Position numbers and translations under genes: made by a program. The notes beneath the pieces were generated by a model, which did no database searches, had not been told where the DNA came from, and was given only the letters and a program-made list of their open reading frames with translations. Shown piece by piece: positions 23,010-34,600 of a DNA stretch of 64,000 nt; positions within the stretch are counted from its first letter, which is position 1, and the number at the start of each line of letters is the position of its first letter. Source of the stretch: Aureobasidium sp. EXF-3400 (lineage: Eukaryota; Ascomycota; Dothideomycetes; Dothideales; Saccotheciaceae); NCBI GenBank assembly GCA_024195585.1, contig SWBL01000005.1, positions 310,001 to 374,000 on the forward strand, written 5' to 3'.

Positions 23010-23787
23010 CGTTGAGGTAGAACACAGATCGATATGTAGTTGAGTAGAAGTGGTTCAAAGCAAGTCTCAATGGCAGCGAACGAGAGGTGGAAAAGAATAG
23101 ATTGAGGATTCAACGGCAGGGAGATGTGCCAGGTTTATAAACAAGAGGCATTGCATGGCTGTGTCCACTAGGTCTTGCCTATCATTCATATTTACGTATC
23201 TGCTCGTCCCAGAGATGGTTCATGTTGCATGGAAAGAGGTCGTGCTTTGAGGCTCAGAAGTTGGTCTCGCGAAATCTGATTGGCCGGCTCGGACTTTTCG
23301 AAGGATTCTATATATCCACTCTTGGCATTCGAGAGATTGATGACTTCGCCAATGTCGAGCAACGACCGGTAAAAGATGATGTATGGTGTGGCATGTGATA
23401 TGAGGCATGGATAGACGGACAAAGGAAGTAGCACTCAAAGTCTTCGTGCTTGGGAAATGTTCAATAGCTGAAGATGTCAAGTCCAGGATTCGGTAACTTA
23501 AGCTTGTTTTTCTCATGGATTGCTCTTTCTCTTCCAGATACTTTACATTGATAACGATCTTGATTAACCTGAGTCTAATGGGTTGTCTGTCCTAGCATGT
23601 CATCTTGTCCCAGAGAGCCATATAATTGCTTCAAAATGGAAAGACGTCATGAATCATGGTGTTGGGAGCATATTCTTTGAAACAGATTGATAGAAGTCTT
23701 CTCTTTTTGTGATATGAAATCAATGGGCCAGAATGTGGGCAAGGAAGGTATCCATCGTTCACGTACTGTGCTGTGTCTCTTTCACTT
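23010..23787. other. Intergenic region
   Basis: Promoter of the DUF7702-type gene and 3' region of the FIT/Scs3 gene. Short minus-strand open frames around 23192-23516 lack any support. Confidence 0.45.
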
Positions 23788-24822
23788 CTATACACCTGGC
23801 ATTCCCAAAATGCTTCTGACAGCAGGCGCACCTCGGGGCACGAAGTAAACAGCGTAAATGACGCTGAAAGCAACGAGGAAGCCAGTGAACTTTTCCAGCC
23901 AGGTGTGGAAGTATGCAGCGGTCATGAGCAACATCCACCAGCTCAGACCTGCAATGCATAGGGCAACTCTAACGCCCAAGCCCAACTCGTTCGGGACGTG
24001 GACATTGCCCTTGTTGTCGGGTGTTTCAACGGCAGCGGTCTTGACGGCGCCATCGTGCATGCGGATACGACGGTCCTCGCGCAAGCCTCCATTTCTGAGA
24101 ACGTCGGGCAAGATCTCGAGCCAGAGCATAGCAGAACCAAGAATGAGGATGAAGACATGGCCACTGATATCATGGCCGCCTCTCCAAGAGCCACCAGCAA
24201 TCTTGCAGGCGGCATGAGTCAAGATTTCTCTGGTGTCGCTCATCTGGTTCTGCTTGTAGTTGTTGATAGGGTCATCCTTGTAGATGATCTCGCATTGTCC
24301 GCCGGTCAATCTAAAACCGCGGTCGATGATGGGCGGGCCGAAGAACCATTGGGTAACTGCACACCAGACAGCGGTCACAGCAGTGTAGCGGATGATGGCG
24401 CGGATACGGCGGGGTGTGAGGGTGGGCTGGAAGCGAGGACCAAGAGAGCTGTGGGTGAAGCAGAAGAGGAAGAATGCGCCTGTTATCCATACCCAGCCAA
24501 TCTTGACGAAGTAGACGTTGAAGACGTTGGACTTGAGGGCGAAGTACGAGGGAGCGATGGATGGAGGATGAGACTGGAGGTCGCCGCTGTAGGGAGTGTT
24601 GCGCGTGGTCTTGTTCAGGACGCTGAACAGGGAGCCCAGGACCAAGGTGAAGGGATAGATGGCCAGCAAGACGCCCTCAAGGAAGGTGGGATACCATGGT
24701 GACGTTGGCGCTTTCTGTAGCCTGTTCATGTTGGCGTTCGGAGACGACGACGAAGAGGGCGACGAGGATTGAGACAAAGCAGATACCGGCACCTCTGCCT
24801 TGAAGCGATTCCGGGTCGACAT
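23788..24822 (-). CDS. SCS3: FIT-family (Scs3/FIT2-like) ER protein for lipid droplet formation
   Basis: FIT/Scs3 proteins are ER membrane enzymes (acyl-CoA diphosphatases in animals) needed for lipid droplet budding and normal phospholipid synthesis. The start is placed at 24822 (MSTRNRFKAEVP), giving 344 aa; the frame stays open 59 codons further upstream, but that part looks non-coding (Gly-rich, no conservation). Membrane segments begin at LEGVLLAIYPFTLVLGSLF. Both family hallmarks with the catalytic histidines are present: GGHDISGHVFIL and YFHTWLEKFTG. Other matching blocks are TQWFFGPPIIDRGF and HAACKIAGGSWRGGHD. No intron is needed. A Ser/Pro-rich N-terminal tail precedes the first helix. 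Confidence 0.9.
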   Translation of the reverse strand: MSTRNRFKAEVPVSALSQSSSPSSSSSPNANMNRLQKAPTSPWYPTFLEGVLLAIYPFTLVLGSLFSVLNKTTRNTPYSGDLQSHPPSIAPSYFALKSNVFNVYFVKIGWVWITGAFFLFCFTHSSLGPRFQPTLTPRRIRAIIRYTAVTAVWCAVTQWFFGPPIIDRGFRLTGGQCEIIYKDDPINNYKQNQMSDTREILTHAACKIAGGSWRGGHDISGHVFILILGSAMLWLEILPDVLRNGGLREDRRIRMHDGAVKTAAVETPDNKGNVHVPNELGLGVRVALCIAGLSWWMLLMTAAYFHTWLEKFTGFLVAFSVIYAVYFVPRGAPAVRSILGMPGV

Positions 24823-27800
24823 GACTTGTGTGAAATGTATGCAAGAAGAGGGTATAGGTTGGATGGTTGTTGTCGCTGAAAGAGACTTTGGTCCACGTTT
24901 TGCGCGCGCCAATATGACGTATGTATTTACCTGCCAACATTTACCTCCACCTCCTCCAACACCTGTCCTTTCACTATGATGCATGAATTTGTCTTGCAAG
25001 AAGCTCGTCTATGTCGCTATCTAGAACTACGACCAATTTGTGCCTGAGACTAGTCTGTGTCGTGCTGATTACGTTCACTGTGTCGTGGTTGCATGGTCGT
25101 TGCTATGCCGTTCTGCAAGCTCTCTCTGATATACCGATCCAGAACTCAAGCACCATCCCATTCAATGCTACGCATCAGAAGTATACTGCACATGTCCTTG
25201 CTTGGATGATTAGCAGGAGTCAATGGGCCTGAAGACGTAATACATGTGTTGTCTGACGAGGTTTCTTCACACGACTCATGAAGCCTAGTTGCTGGGAGCA
25301 CCCTGGCTTCACCCAACCATCATGTCCAGGAAATATCAGGTGTCTCAACTGAGCATTGTGCAAAAGAGCCTGCAGAAATACGATGCTGCTATTTATCCTG
25401 TTAAATAAGACTCTTGCTGCATTGGCCGTGAAGACACGGTCTTAACGACTGGATAAACATATCGAAGGTCGTGAAGAAGTGCCATGGAGCTACAGAGGAC
25501 ATATTGATGGAACTAGCCCCGGTAGTGGGTTCACTTGATCACGAAATCTCGTAGCAATGAACATGTGGACCTAATGAGAGACCGAAGTACTGCAGCAAAG
25601 CTACTTATTTTGTCGACACTACAGCGGGTATGTATGGTCGCGGCGTCTTCTCATCCAATGGTCTTGATTGCGACAACAGAATACAGTGGCTCATGGACCG
25701 GCACTCCTGATCTTTATCAGTCGTAAGTAGAACGCAATCGTTCTCTGAGCTTCAAAACTCCGCGGCTCTCGGAAGTAGATCAGCTGCGACTGTGGCTCAG
25801 TTGCGCACTTCAGAGCTTTTAGCTTTACTACCTTGGCAACATCCAGATTAGGGAGCCTGGATTGACAGTGTAGATGGACGATCGAGTTCGCATATTATGC
25901 AGGGAGGATTTCGAACTGCCAATCGTGGACGTTTATTATAGGATCAGCTCCTGACGATCAACAAACATATTTTCGTGTCGAGGGATTTTCGAACAAGACA
26001 ATAAATTTCTCAAGGAACAGAAAAATATCGCAATCTACCTTGCCGTAAAGGCCGAATTGTAAGCTCACTCATGGTGTCCTATTGATGTTTATCACGAGCT
26101 AACGTGCGAGCTGAGGATAGTATGGCCACTGGCCAGGCACCAGGGGGCGTGTCTGGAACAATTCCCCTTGTGGTTCCTGGCTGCTAGACGAGACAATTCA
26201 ACGTCTGCGACCATGAACAAAACACTCTCGGAGTAAGGTCGGGACCGTCCTGCATTGCTTTGGTAGTCTCAGCGATATACGATGCCATCATGCAAGGCAA
26301 GCTGAGCATTGATTTGAGAAAGGAGGATGACGCCGTGAAATAATGCGATCTGGCCTTTGGAACTTTGTACAACAGCGTTGGCTTCTGCCGGCTTCGCCGT
26401 GGAATCCTGAGGCCTCATCGCCAAAGTTAAACCCCGCTCGTCAGAACCGCAAGTGGTAACGTAAGCTGTAGTGGCTCACGCTGGACTTAACCGGGAACCG
26501 AACGAGTCTTTGATAGTCGCGGAGTGCTGTCCCGAAATCGCGAAGAGTAGGCAAAAAGATGCCATAAGTCGCAAAAAGACAGAGCGATCACGGATCCGCG
26601 GCGGCGACTCAGAGTGACGTGGGTGGTGTGTGCACCGTGCCATGTTATCTTTATGGGGAGCGTTTGATGGATGAAGTGTCGGCGGAGAGCTCGGGGCAAG
26701 TGTTTACAAAGAATCTCTCGATCGCGATGGGCTGCCACAAGGGTGCGATATCGCAGACCCTGTGCGCCCATCCCGCCCATCCTTTGTACACCGTCACTAA
26801 GTTCGAGAACAGCTCTGGGAGATAGTGGCAGCAAACAAGAACGTGTGTTCCATGAGGCTGCGATTTGGTGATTGATAGAGATCGGCTCGGGATAAGAATG
26901 ACGCTCTCGGGAGTGGGGTTCTCGGGGAGCGGATGTGGTGATTTAACATGAACTAAGCTCAACGCGGAAAGGATAAGACAATCGGAGACATGTGCTGTGC
27001 CTGATTTCGCGATGGGCGACTCACGAGGCTTCGCCGTTCAGCGGCCACGGGGAACAAGTGGGAAAGCAACAGCTCAATGTGTGAGAGAAAACAGCTGTCT
27101 AGATGAAGGGACTCGGTGGCTGAGGGACGGGAGCTATGTTGGCAAGTACTGTTGTACTGTCGGGGTTATCATGAGACTGGTCGTGTCTGGACTCGAGTAG
27201 GGATAAGGGAGGGAGGGCATGCGCCCTTAGATTTGCTAGGCGGAGCGGGAATCAATGAACGAGGCGTTTCCTAGCCGCAGGTCCCACACGGCCACACATT
27301 ACGTGCCTCGAATCCCTGCGTGCATGTTTTCTGTTTGTGAGGCGTCTAGAGAGGCAGGATCAGAGTAGGATCAGAGCAGAACAATGAGCAGGAGGCTATT
27401 GTAAAACAAAGGCAGAAGGAAAGCCAAAGCATCGGGGAAACCAGGCACAAAAGGAGCAATTTGGTGGTGAGATAAGATCAGGAAAGCACGTTTCGGAGGC
27501 TTTGTCTTTTGGAGGAGCAGCTGTGATTGGGCTGGCCGGTCGCTCCACCCTTCAAGCGGGGGATCCGCTAGCACCTTCGGTCTCTTGACCAAGTTGCTAC
27601 CACTTGTTTCTCTGCCACTTTCCTCCGCCTGACTCTGACTCTCTCAAACACCTTCTCACGCATCACCGTACCCATCCCATTGAAGCCGACTGACACCCGA
27701 CACCCCTTTCCACCACCTGCCGACCTCTACTCTCGCAATCACTCCACCCGACTCCCCATTCCTGCCGCCTTGCCGATCCATTATCCGTCCTTGTTGTTGA

Positions 27801-27896
27801 GGCTGTGCAACCGACAATCTCCAAAAAAAAGTCTCGGGAGAGCAACAATCACCTACCTCAACCAGTATACCAGAGTATACAGCAATTCACTCCACA
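24823..27896. other. Gene-free stretch before the C2H2 gene
   Basis: Three kilobases lie between the divergent starts of the FIT/Scs3 and C2H2 genes. Open frames are short on all strands and look random. It likely includes a long regulatory region and 5' leader for the zinc-finger gene; the last ~300 bp are CT-rich and Pro-codon-like. No transposon ends or RNA genes were recognised. Confidence 0.45.
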
Positions 27897-29132
27897 ATGA
27901 CTGTCGCAAGGGTATGTCTGCTGCCCTCGACTGCCGAGATGCCGCCAGCTGATAAGCAACCCAACAGGACACACCGCACCGTGCCTCGGTCTCTGGCAGT
28001 CTGCCGTCACGCAACTCCTACTCTCGTTCCCACAACACTCCCTCAATGCTCGGCTCTTCCTATAACCCCACTCACCGTGTGACCCGCCGCAAGAGCACCA
28101 CTCTGAGCGCCGCAACCAGTGCCCAAGCAATCTCCCAAGCCATCAACATCGATCAATCCAACGCTGCCCGTAAATCCATCTCTTCACGCAATGCCCTTGG
28201 TTCCTTAGGCCAGGCTAGCTATCCTTCTCCACCGAGCAGCTTGCCCCAGGGTGACAAGCCCGCCGATGACAAGAAGATCAAGGCTCGTCGCGGCAGCGAT
28301 GGCTCCGTCTTGACAAAGAAGAAGTCGGCTGCTGGTGAGCTCAAGTGTGAAACCTGCGGAAAGGGCTACAAGCACAGCAGTTGTTTGACGAAACATCTGT
28401 GAGTTCAGCTATTGCACTTACCTAGATTTTATGCCCCGTACTAATTGATCCTGCAGTTGGGAGCACACTCCGGAATGGCAGTACACGTCCAAACTCCTCA
28501 TTTCCAAGCACCAACAAGTGCAGTTGCTAGAAGCTGCCTCGGTCCTTGTCGCCATGAACGGAGATGCCACCACTGGAGATGGCAAACTCAGCGACAGCGA
28601 CAACTCGTCTGCCTCGCCTGCTGCCTCGGGTTCTGACTCTCGAGAAGATGATATCAGCTCGGCCGAGACAACGCCTCCTCCTCATGGCGAGCAATCTTTC
28701 GGACACAACAAGCGCTACAGCAACGCCAGCAGTCTTGTCTCGCGCTCGTACCAGTCCGAATTCTCAGCTCCTGCTGGATCATCGCACGCCCGTCATTGGA
28801 GCACTTCAAGCAGCAGACCTATCACTGCTGCCTCTTCTCTTGCCCAGAGCTATCCCGATGAGGACCAAGCGGACCTTGCTGCTGCAGTCGGCTTACTCAG
28901 CTGCAGTTATGGCACCCCCACTTATGGTCCAACCAGCTTGGGCAAGGACGTGCCTCCGGTACCTCCTCTTCCTGCAAGATACCAGAACTCATACCAGCCA
29001 AGCTCCTTGGCAAATGCTCACCAGTTCCACGAAGATGTTGATATGGAAGAGGAATCGTACTCGGATGACGAAGACGAGACTAGCAGAGCCGATGAAGCCG
29101 ACGATGGTGTCTTTGGCACAATGGAAGAGTGA
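27897..29132 (+). CDS. Single C2H2 zinc-finger protein
   Basis: A probable transcription regulator of 373 aa. Exons are 27897-27911 (only MTVAR), 27968-28398 and 28457-29132. The 15-nt first exon was chosen because the second frame opens with DTPHRASVSGSLPSRNSYSRSH, a block I recall from fungal C2H2 proteins; direct reading from the ATG through the intron stops early. A basic, Ser-rich N-terminus (VTRRKSTTLSAATSA) precedes one finger, CETCGKGYKHSSCLTKH-LWEH (C-x2-C-x12-H-x3-H). Intron 2 falls inside the finger, between its two histidines. It continues TPEWQYTSKLLISKHQQVQL. The C-terminal part is Ser-rich and ends in a strongly acidic region (VDMEEESYSDDEDE), which could be an activation segment. 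Family name unknown. Confidence 0.85.
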
Positions 29133-30295
29133 TCCCAATACTCTTGTTCTCTCTTGTTTTTCTGGAAAGCCTGGTGCCATTGGTCGAATTTTGGACCCTC
29201 CAGTGTTCAGGAAAACACACGATATATTTTGCTGTCAACTTTAGCGTTTCCTTTTTCACTGCAGCCAGATCTCCGCAAGGCCGCTCCTTTGGCACCGATG
29301 AGTGGGAGTAAGACGTCCCATGAGGTTGAAGTCATTCGAGCCCAGAGTCCTTTGCGTTCGAGAAGGCTAGCCGTTTTCAGTCACCCTACACACTCGCTTC
29401 AACCTGGAAACCCTCCTATCAACTTCTCTTGCTAATGCCGTTCATGTCCCTTGTATTTTTTCTTTCTTATCACTTCTTCTCCACAACTTGAGGGAGAGGT
29501 TACAGGCATTTCTTATGTCACCATGAGCAGCATCTTTTGTCTTCTTTTCTTCTCGTCATCTCTTTTCCTTGGAACGATATGAATATGGCATGAAAAGAAC
29601 TTCCATCGTAGCAGCAAGCATTGGCTGGCATTGTTGTGCGAAGAGGCAGATATGACGATATTCAAGAAAACCAGAATCCGTTCTGAAACCAGTGCTCTTT
29701 TTCCAATTATGTGACAGGTCCAATGGGGATAGATGGTCCGCACAACAGTGTGTTGAGTTGGGGCTCGAGATTGAGGAAAGAAGGAGCTTCAGGAAAAGAG
29801 GGAACAGAGCTTCTCTTTAGCTATAGCTTTCGGGAGCTCCTGTGAACCGATGATGAGCCTCACCGATCAGATTGCCAAAAAGCAAAGAGCTATTATCAGC
29901 GCAACTTTGCTTGGTCGCGAAAAATGACCGTGATGAAGAATGATCGTCATTGGGAACCAGCACGGGCCGTTTGGGAGTTTACGATGCTTTGCTTCTCTCC
30001 ACACGTCCAGGCTGTCAAGCATTTGCAGCTCCCGCAAAAAAGAAACAACAGAGCCTCATCAACCGATCATCTCCAGTGGGGTCAATTTAAGCGATCAGCG
30101 GTTTCTTCTGGACTTGTTCGCTGTTGAACGTCGAAAGCTGTTTTCGTACTATTTTGTCTGCTTGTACTCGATTATCTGCTCATTTGATTTACATTGTTTG
30201 CCTCGGTATTCTCGGACAAGGAGAAGAGCAAGAGTCAGCATTGTAACCAACGATAAAATTATATTGCTTGACTTGCTCTCTGGACACAAGCAAGA
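29133..30295. other. Intergenic region
   Basis: 3' region of the C2H2 gene and promoter of the Nudix gene. Open frames here lack support. Confidence 0.45.
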
Positions 30296-31128
30296 ATGCC
30301 TCCTTCAAGACGTGTTCATGCTAGTGCACCTGTGGACAAGTATTTTCCTAGCAACAGTTTAGTGATAGGTACGAATATCTTTCTATCTCTTCCCTCTCAT
30401 CTGCAATTTCGCTGTAGATTTTTCAATTGTACTTTATCAACATTTGAAGAATTAGAAACCACCCAGGATTTATAGAAGCATCACCTGACACAAGAGAAAA
30501 AACAACAGGTGCAGGAGTAACAATATTCCACCTCGCCACAAACCGCATCGTCATCTGCAGAGACACACGCTCAAACGTCTACTTCCTACCCAAAGGCCGC
30601 AAAGACGCAAGCGAAGAAGTTACCACCACAGCAATCAGAGAAGGCTTTGAAGAATCTGGGTATAGATGCAGATTACTGCCTTTACCAATCGATCACTTGC
30701 AACCATCTCCTGCTGGAAACAGCCAAGAAGAACAGGAATGGGTCATAGAGCCTTTAGCCACGAGAATGATGCCCGTGGCGAGGGATTACCAATATATGCT
30801 TTTTTGGTATGCGGCTGAGACGATACCTGAACATCTCGAAGATTCGTTGAATGCGGTATCGACGGATGGGTGGATGATGCCTGAGCCGTTTCCTGATAAC
30901 ATGACGTTGAAGGAGAGGGAAAAGCTGGATGTAAGGGGAGATGAGATATATGAGCCGAAACGACATGAAGGAACTGGCGTTGATGAAGACGAGGCTTTCT
31001 ATGTTGGTCAGCTGGTTAGTGTGGAAGAGGCTATAAGGTTGTTAGGCGGTACTAGTGCTGATGTTGTTAGACGGGCTTGGGAAGGCATTTGTTTGCGGAG
31101 GAAGCTGGAAGGAGAGGTGAAAGCATGA
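30296..31128 (+). CDS. Nudix hydrolase domain protein
   Basis: A predicted hydrolase of nucleoside diphosphate-linked substrates; the actual substrate cannot be read from sequence. Exon 1 (30296-30368, MPPSRRVHASAPVDKYFP) joins exon 2 (30476-31128) across a 107-bp intron, giving 241 aa. An alternative in-frame acceptor six bases upstream (CCCAG at 30465-30469) would add two residues. The Nudix box is complete: G-RKDAS-E-EVTTTAI-REGFEESGY, following FLPKG, with Glu residues for metal binding. A preceding beta strand reads GAGVTIFHLATNRIVIC. The C-terminal ~120 residues contain MLFWYAAETI and an acidic, charged extension that I cannot assign. Confidence 0.85.
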
Positions 31129-31699
31129 TAGAGCTGGGCAATGAGATTGTCTGAGAAGTAGATGCCGATGAGCATAAATCGGGACACATTCTTATGGTGT
31201 GATGGTCTGGCAGTAAGCTGGTTGAAATATAGAACTAGGTTGTCAAGCTGTTATCCTTTTTACTCTGCTTCTATCGACTGAGCGGAAGGCACTCTCTGCC
31301 GTGGAAACCGAGAGCCCTCCAGAGGGTGTATAGTACCCAGACAGACTCCTGGAATCACGTCTACTCCCCTGTTAGATGTTTTTGAGAAAGTGAATACATC
31401 AGGAAGGACCGAATCGTAACCAAGCGGACCAACGAAAAGCGCCTCGGCAGAGGGTTCTTGCACCCTCCATCTCGAGAAGCTCTCATAAGACATTGACAGA
31501 TCATAGGATCAATACCTGAATTTCACCAAGCTCTTAAATTAGAGCAAGGAACGCATGAATTGGTGGAAATGAATCCTTTATAATATCTTATCTATTCAAT
31601 TTACTCCAACAACTAACAGAAAATCGAATCAAAACTTTCAATGACCGCAGAACGATAAACAAAGAAGACTGAAAAGAAAGGTGAGCATGAGTGGTGCGT
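31129..31699. other. Convergent intergenic region
   Basis: 3' ends of the Nudix gene (plus) and the large coiled-coil gene (minus). A 77-codon minus-strand frame at 31260-31493 has no recognisable relatives and is not called. Confidence 0.45.
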
Positions 31700-34600
31700 C
31701 TAGTACCAGATAGGGTTGTCGAATTCATCCCAGTCATCGGGCATCCTGTAGTTGTTGCCTCTGTACAAAGCATCGTAACGCCCGTCCGCGTTTCCAACCA
31801 TATTTCTCAGGAAGAAGATCTCGTCCGGGTGGCCTACGACGAGTTCATTTCTGAAAAGGGGCCCATCGAACTCATCAAAGCCATCAGGTGGTTGGTAGTT
31901 GTGGCGCCTATACAATTCATCGTGAATTCCTGCGCTGTTGTCGTTACCGGGCAAGGTTCTCAAGAATGCGATTTCTTGCTCCGAGTTCGGGACTCCGTGC
32001 GGGTAACTAGACATCTCTGTGTCTGCGGATGTGTTATCGGTGGGCTCAGTGTCCATCCGCGTGTCTGGAGGTCCATCCGCGGCGCCTGTCGGCGAGTCAT
32101 CGTCTTCAAAGTTAGCAAGGTCGTATTCGCGCTGATTTTGGAGCGCTTCTTCGTGGCGACGGCGGCCTTCTTCCAACATCTCCTGGTGCTGACGGTCACT
32201 TGTAACGCCAAGGATTTCACTGTACACTCGCTTGCTCTCTTCCTTTCTTTCCTCGTGCTGGCGTTGCTGTCGGGCCTCAAGCTCTCGTGCATTATGTATG
32301 ATACGCTCCTGATCGCGAGTCAAGGGAGTACTTGCAGCACCTGGAGTGACCAGAGGAGCAGTGCCGCCTAGAGCAGGATCGAGAGGGGTCCCTGGAGCGG
32401 CGGGGTTCTGTGTATGTCCAGCGGCCCCAGTCGCGAAGTTGTGGTTGGGTTGCAAGACTGGAGCGTTGCCGAGTGCTCCATTGGTGAAATCAGTAACGAT
32501 TGGGCGTGTAGACGTAGGCGTCGTGTTATCGGCTGAGATGTTATTACACCAGTCTAGAATTTCTTGGGCAGGATCTTTGGACTCACCAGTAGTATCCCTC
32601 TTGGGTGATCTTTTGCGAAGTGGAGCGAACTTACGACCGCCAGGTGAAGGTAAGGGAGAGGCGATTGGAGACGCTCCGGTATGAGGCGGAGGGAAAGTGG
32701 ATGGGTTGGTGAGGGGGTTGGTACCCACCATATGTTGATCCGGAGCATATGTCTGAGTACCACTTGGAGTTTGATTGGCATCAGCAGCCAGCGCAGCAGC
32801 CAAATCATTGTTCAATTGCAGCTCATGGTTAAGATCGTTGTTGTTATTGGTCAAGGTGGTGTTAAAGCGTCGTTGGCGCTCAATCTCTTGGTCCCGAGCT
32901 GTGACTTGGTTCTGCAATTTTTTAACCTGAGCCTCCAGGTCTGTAACAACATCTTGTGCTTCCATGTTTTCGTAATTCATTTCCTGAATCTTGCCGTTCA
33001 GGTTTCCAATCTCATTGTGCAAAGTCGCATTCTCTTGCGCCGCATTCAAGAGGTTCATCTTGGCCTGCTCTTCTTCAGCTTGCTTGACGGCTATGAGATT
33101 AGCATGAGCCTGTTTGAGAGCTTCGTGAGCATTGTGTAAGTCGTCACCCGCTTCCTTGTATCTCTGATTGAGATCTGTGGACTCCTTATGAGCTGCTTTG
33201 AGACCTTGAAGCTCCTCAGAAAGCAGTCTGTTATTGTTCTGTGCTTGTAGAAACTCGTGCTGTACCCTGCTGGTGTTATTGTCGGCGTTCTGAAGGGCAG
33301 TCGTAAGTTTCTGGGTCTCAGCCGAAGCAGTATTCTTCTCCTGCTGCTGCTGCCTTACGTCAGCCGCATGGGCGTTTCTAGCCTGCAAGAGATCCTGCTC
33401 AAGGCTGCTTATACGGCCGTTCAACTGCTCTTCGGACTTTCTTAGGCGCTGTGCTGTGGCGGCATCCTCTTGCTGCTGTCTGACGGCTGTATCCCTAGAA
33501 GCTCTAGCCTGCGAGAGGTCCTGCTGCATTTCGTCCACGCGGGTTTGCAGTGCCTCTTCGCGCTTTGTCACATCCGAAATCTCTTGCTGTAATCCAGCAG
33601 CTGCTTCATCGCCAGCTCCAGCGAGCAAGAGTGAGCGTTCGAGTGTGTCCACCTGCGCCTGCAATGCCTCAATCTCTTTGTTGGCCTTCTCCTCGGCCTG
33701 TTTGGCTGCTCTCTCTTGCTCGAGCAGTGCCTCGTTCTGCTGAGTGAGCCCGGTGTTCTCACTCTCAAGAGCCTCTACCTTGCTATTGCAGTCTGCGAGG
33801 GCCCTTTCGTGCTCGTTCTGTGCCTCAACAGAGAGCTTCTTTTGCTCTCCGACAGCAGCATCCTCGGCTTCTTTCTGGCTCAAAGCCTCCTTGAGTGCCG
33901 CGACCTCATCTCTAAGTGCAACGACCTGTGGAGTGGGAGGGGCAAACAGGCCTTGAGCCTTCTTAAGCTGCTTCCGCAAGCCAGCAACGGTCTCGTGAGA
34001 CTGCTCGAGTCTTCTCTTGGTCATTTCCAAATCTGTCCAAGCTTGAGAACATTCTCGCGCAACAGCCCTGTCAACCTCCAGTGCATGTTCTGCCTGCTGT
34101 CGCTGGAGGGTTTCTCTGAGAGACTGGATCTCCTCCTGCAAGTCCCTGATCTGGCGTTCAGATCTCTGTCTCTCTTCAGCATTATTGGCATTTTCAGCTG
34201 GGCCGGAGCTGCTCTCGCTCTGCTTGCTAATGGCGTTGTCGTGGTCTGCCTTGAGCTCTCTGATCTGTGCCCCGTGTGCCTCCTTGAGGCGCTCGATTTC
34301 GTCAATCTTAGCCTGGAGCTCCGAAGCAGAAGTATTGATTTGTGCTCGAAGTTCTTTGATCTCCCTCCTGTGGTTTTGATCGTCGGCATCGCGCTCACGG
34401 TCAAACACGCGGATTCTGGCATCGAGTTCTCTGTTAAGGGCACTTCCATCACGCAAGGATTTTGACAGCGACGATATTCTGTCGTTACGTTTTGAGATCG
34501 TCTGCTCGAGCGTCGCGATGTTACGACTTTTTGTCGCAAGCTCGCCTCGCAAAAGTGCAACCTCATTCAGACAATTTCGTTCGCCTTCGGTAATGAGACC

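Noticed and set aside
23998..24702. 234-codon plus-strand frame antisense to the FIT/Scs3 gene
   Set aside because: The minus-strand protein has clear FIT motifs; the antisense reading has none.
24823..27896. Search for a mobile element or tRNA in the 3-kb gap
   Set aside because: No terminal repeats, transposase-like motifs or tRNA arms were recognised by eye.
31260..31493. 77-codon minus-strand frame between the Nudix and coiled-coil genes
   Set aside because: Reasonable codons, but no relatives, domain or promoter evidence.
31691..32371. 226-codon plus-strand frame antisense to the coiled-coil gene
   Set aside because: A by-product of Gln/Glu-rich codons on the minus strand; no domain or start context.
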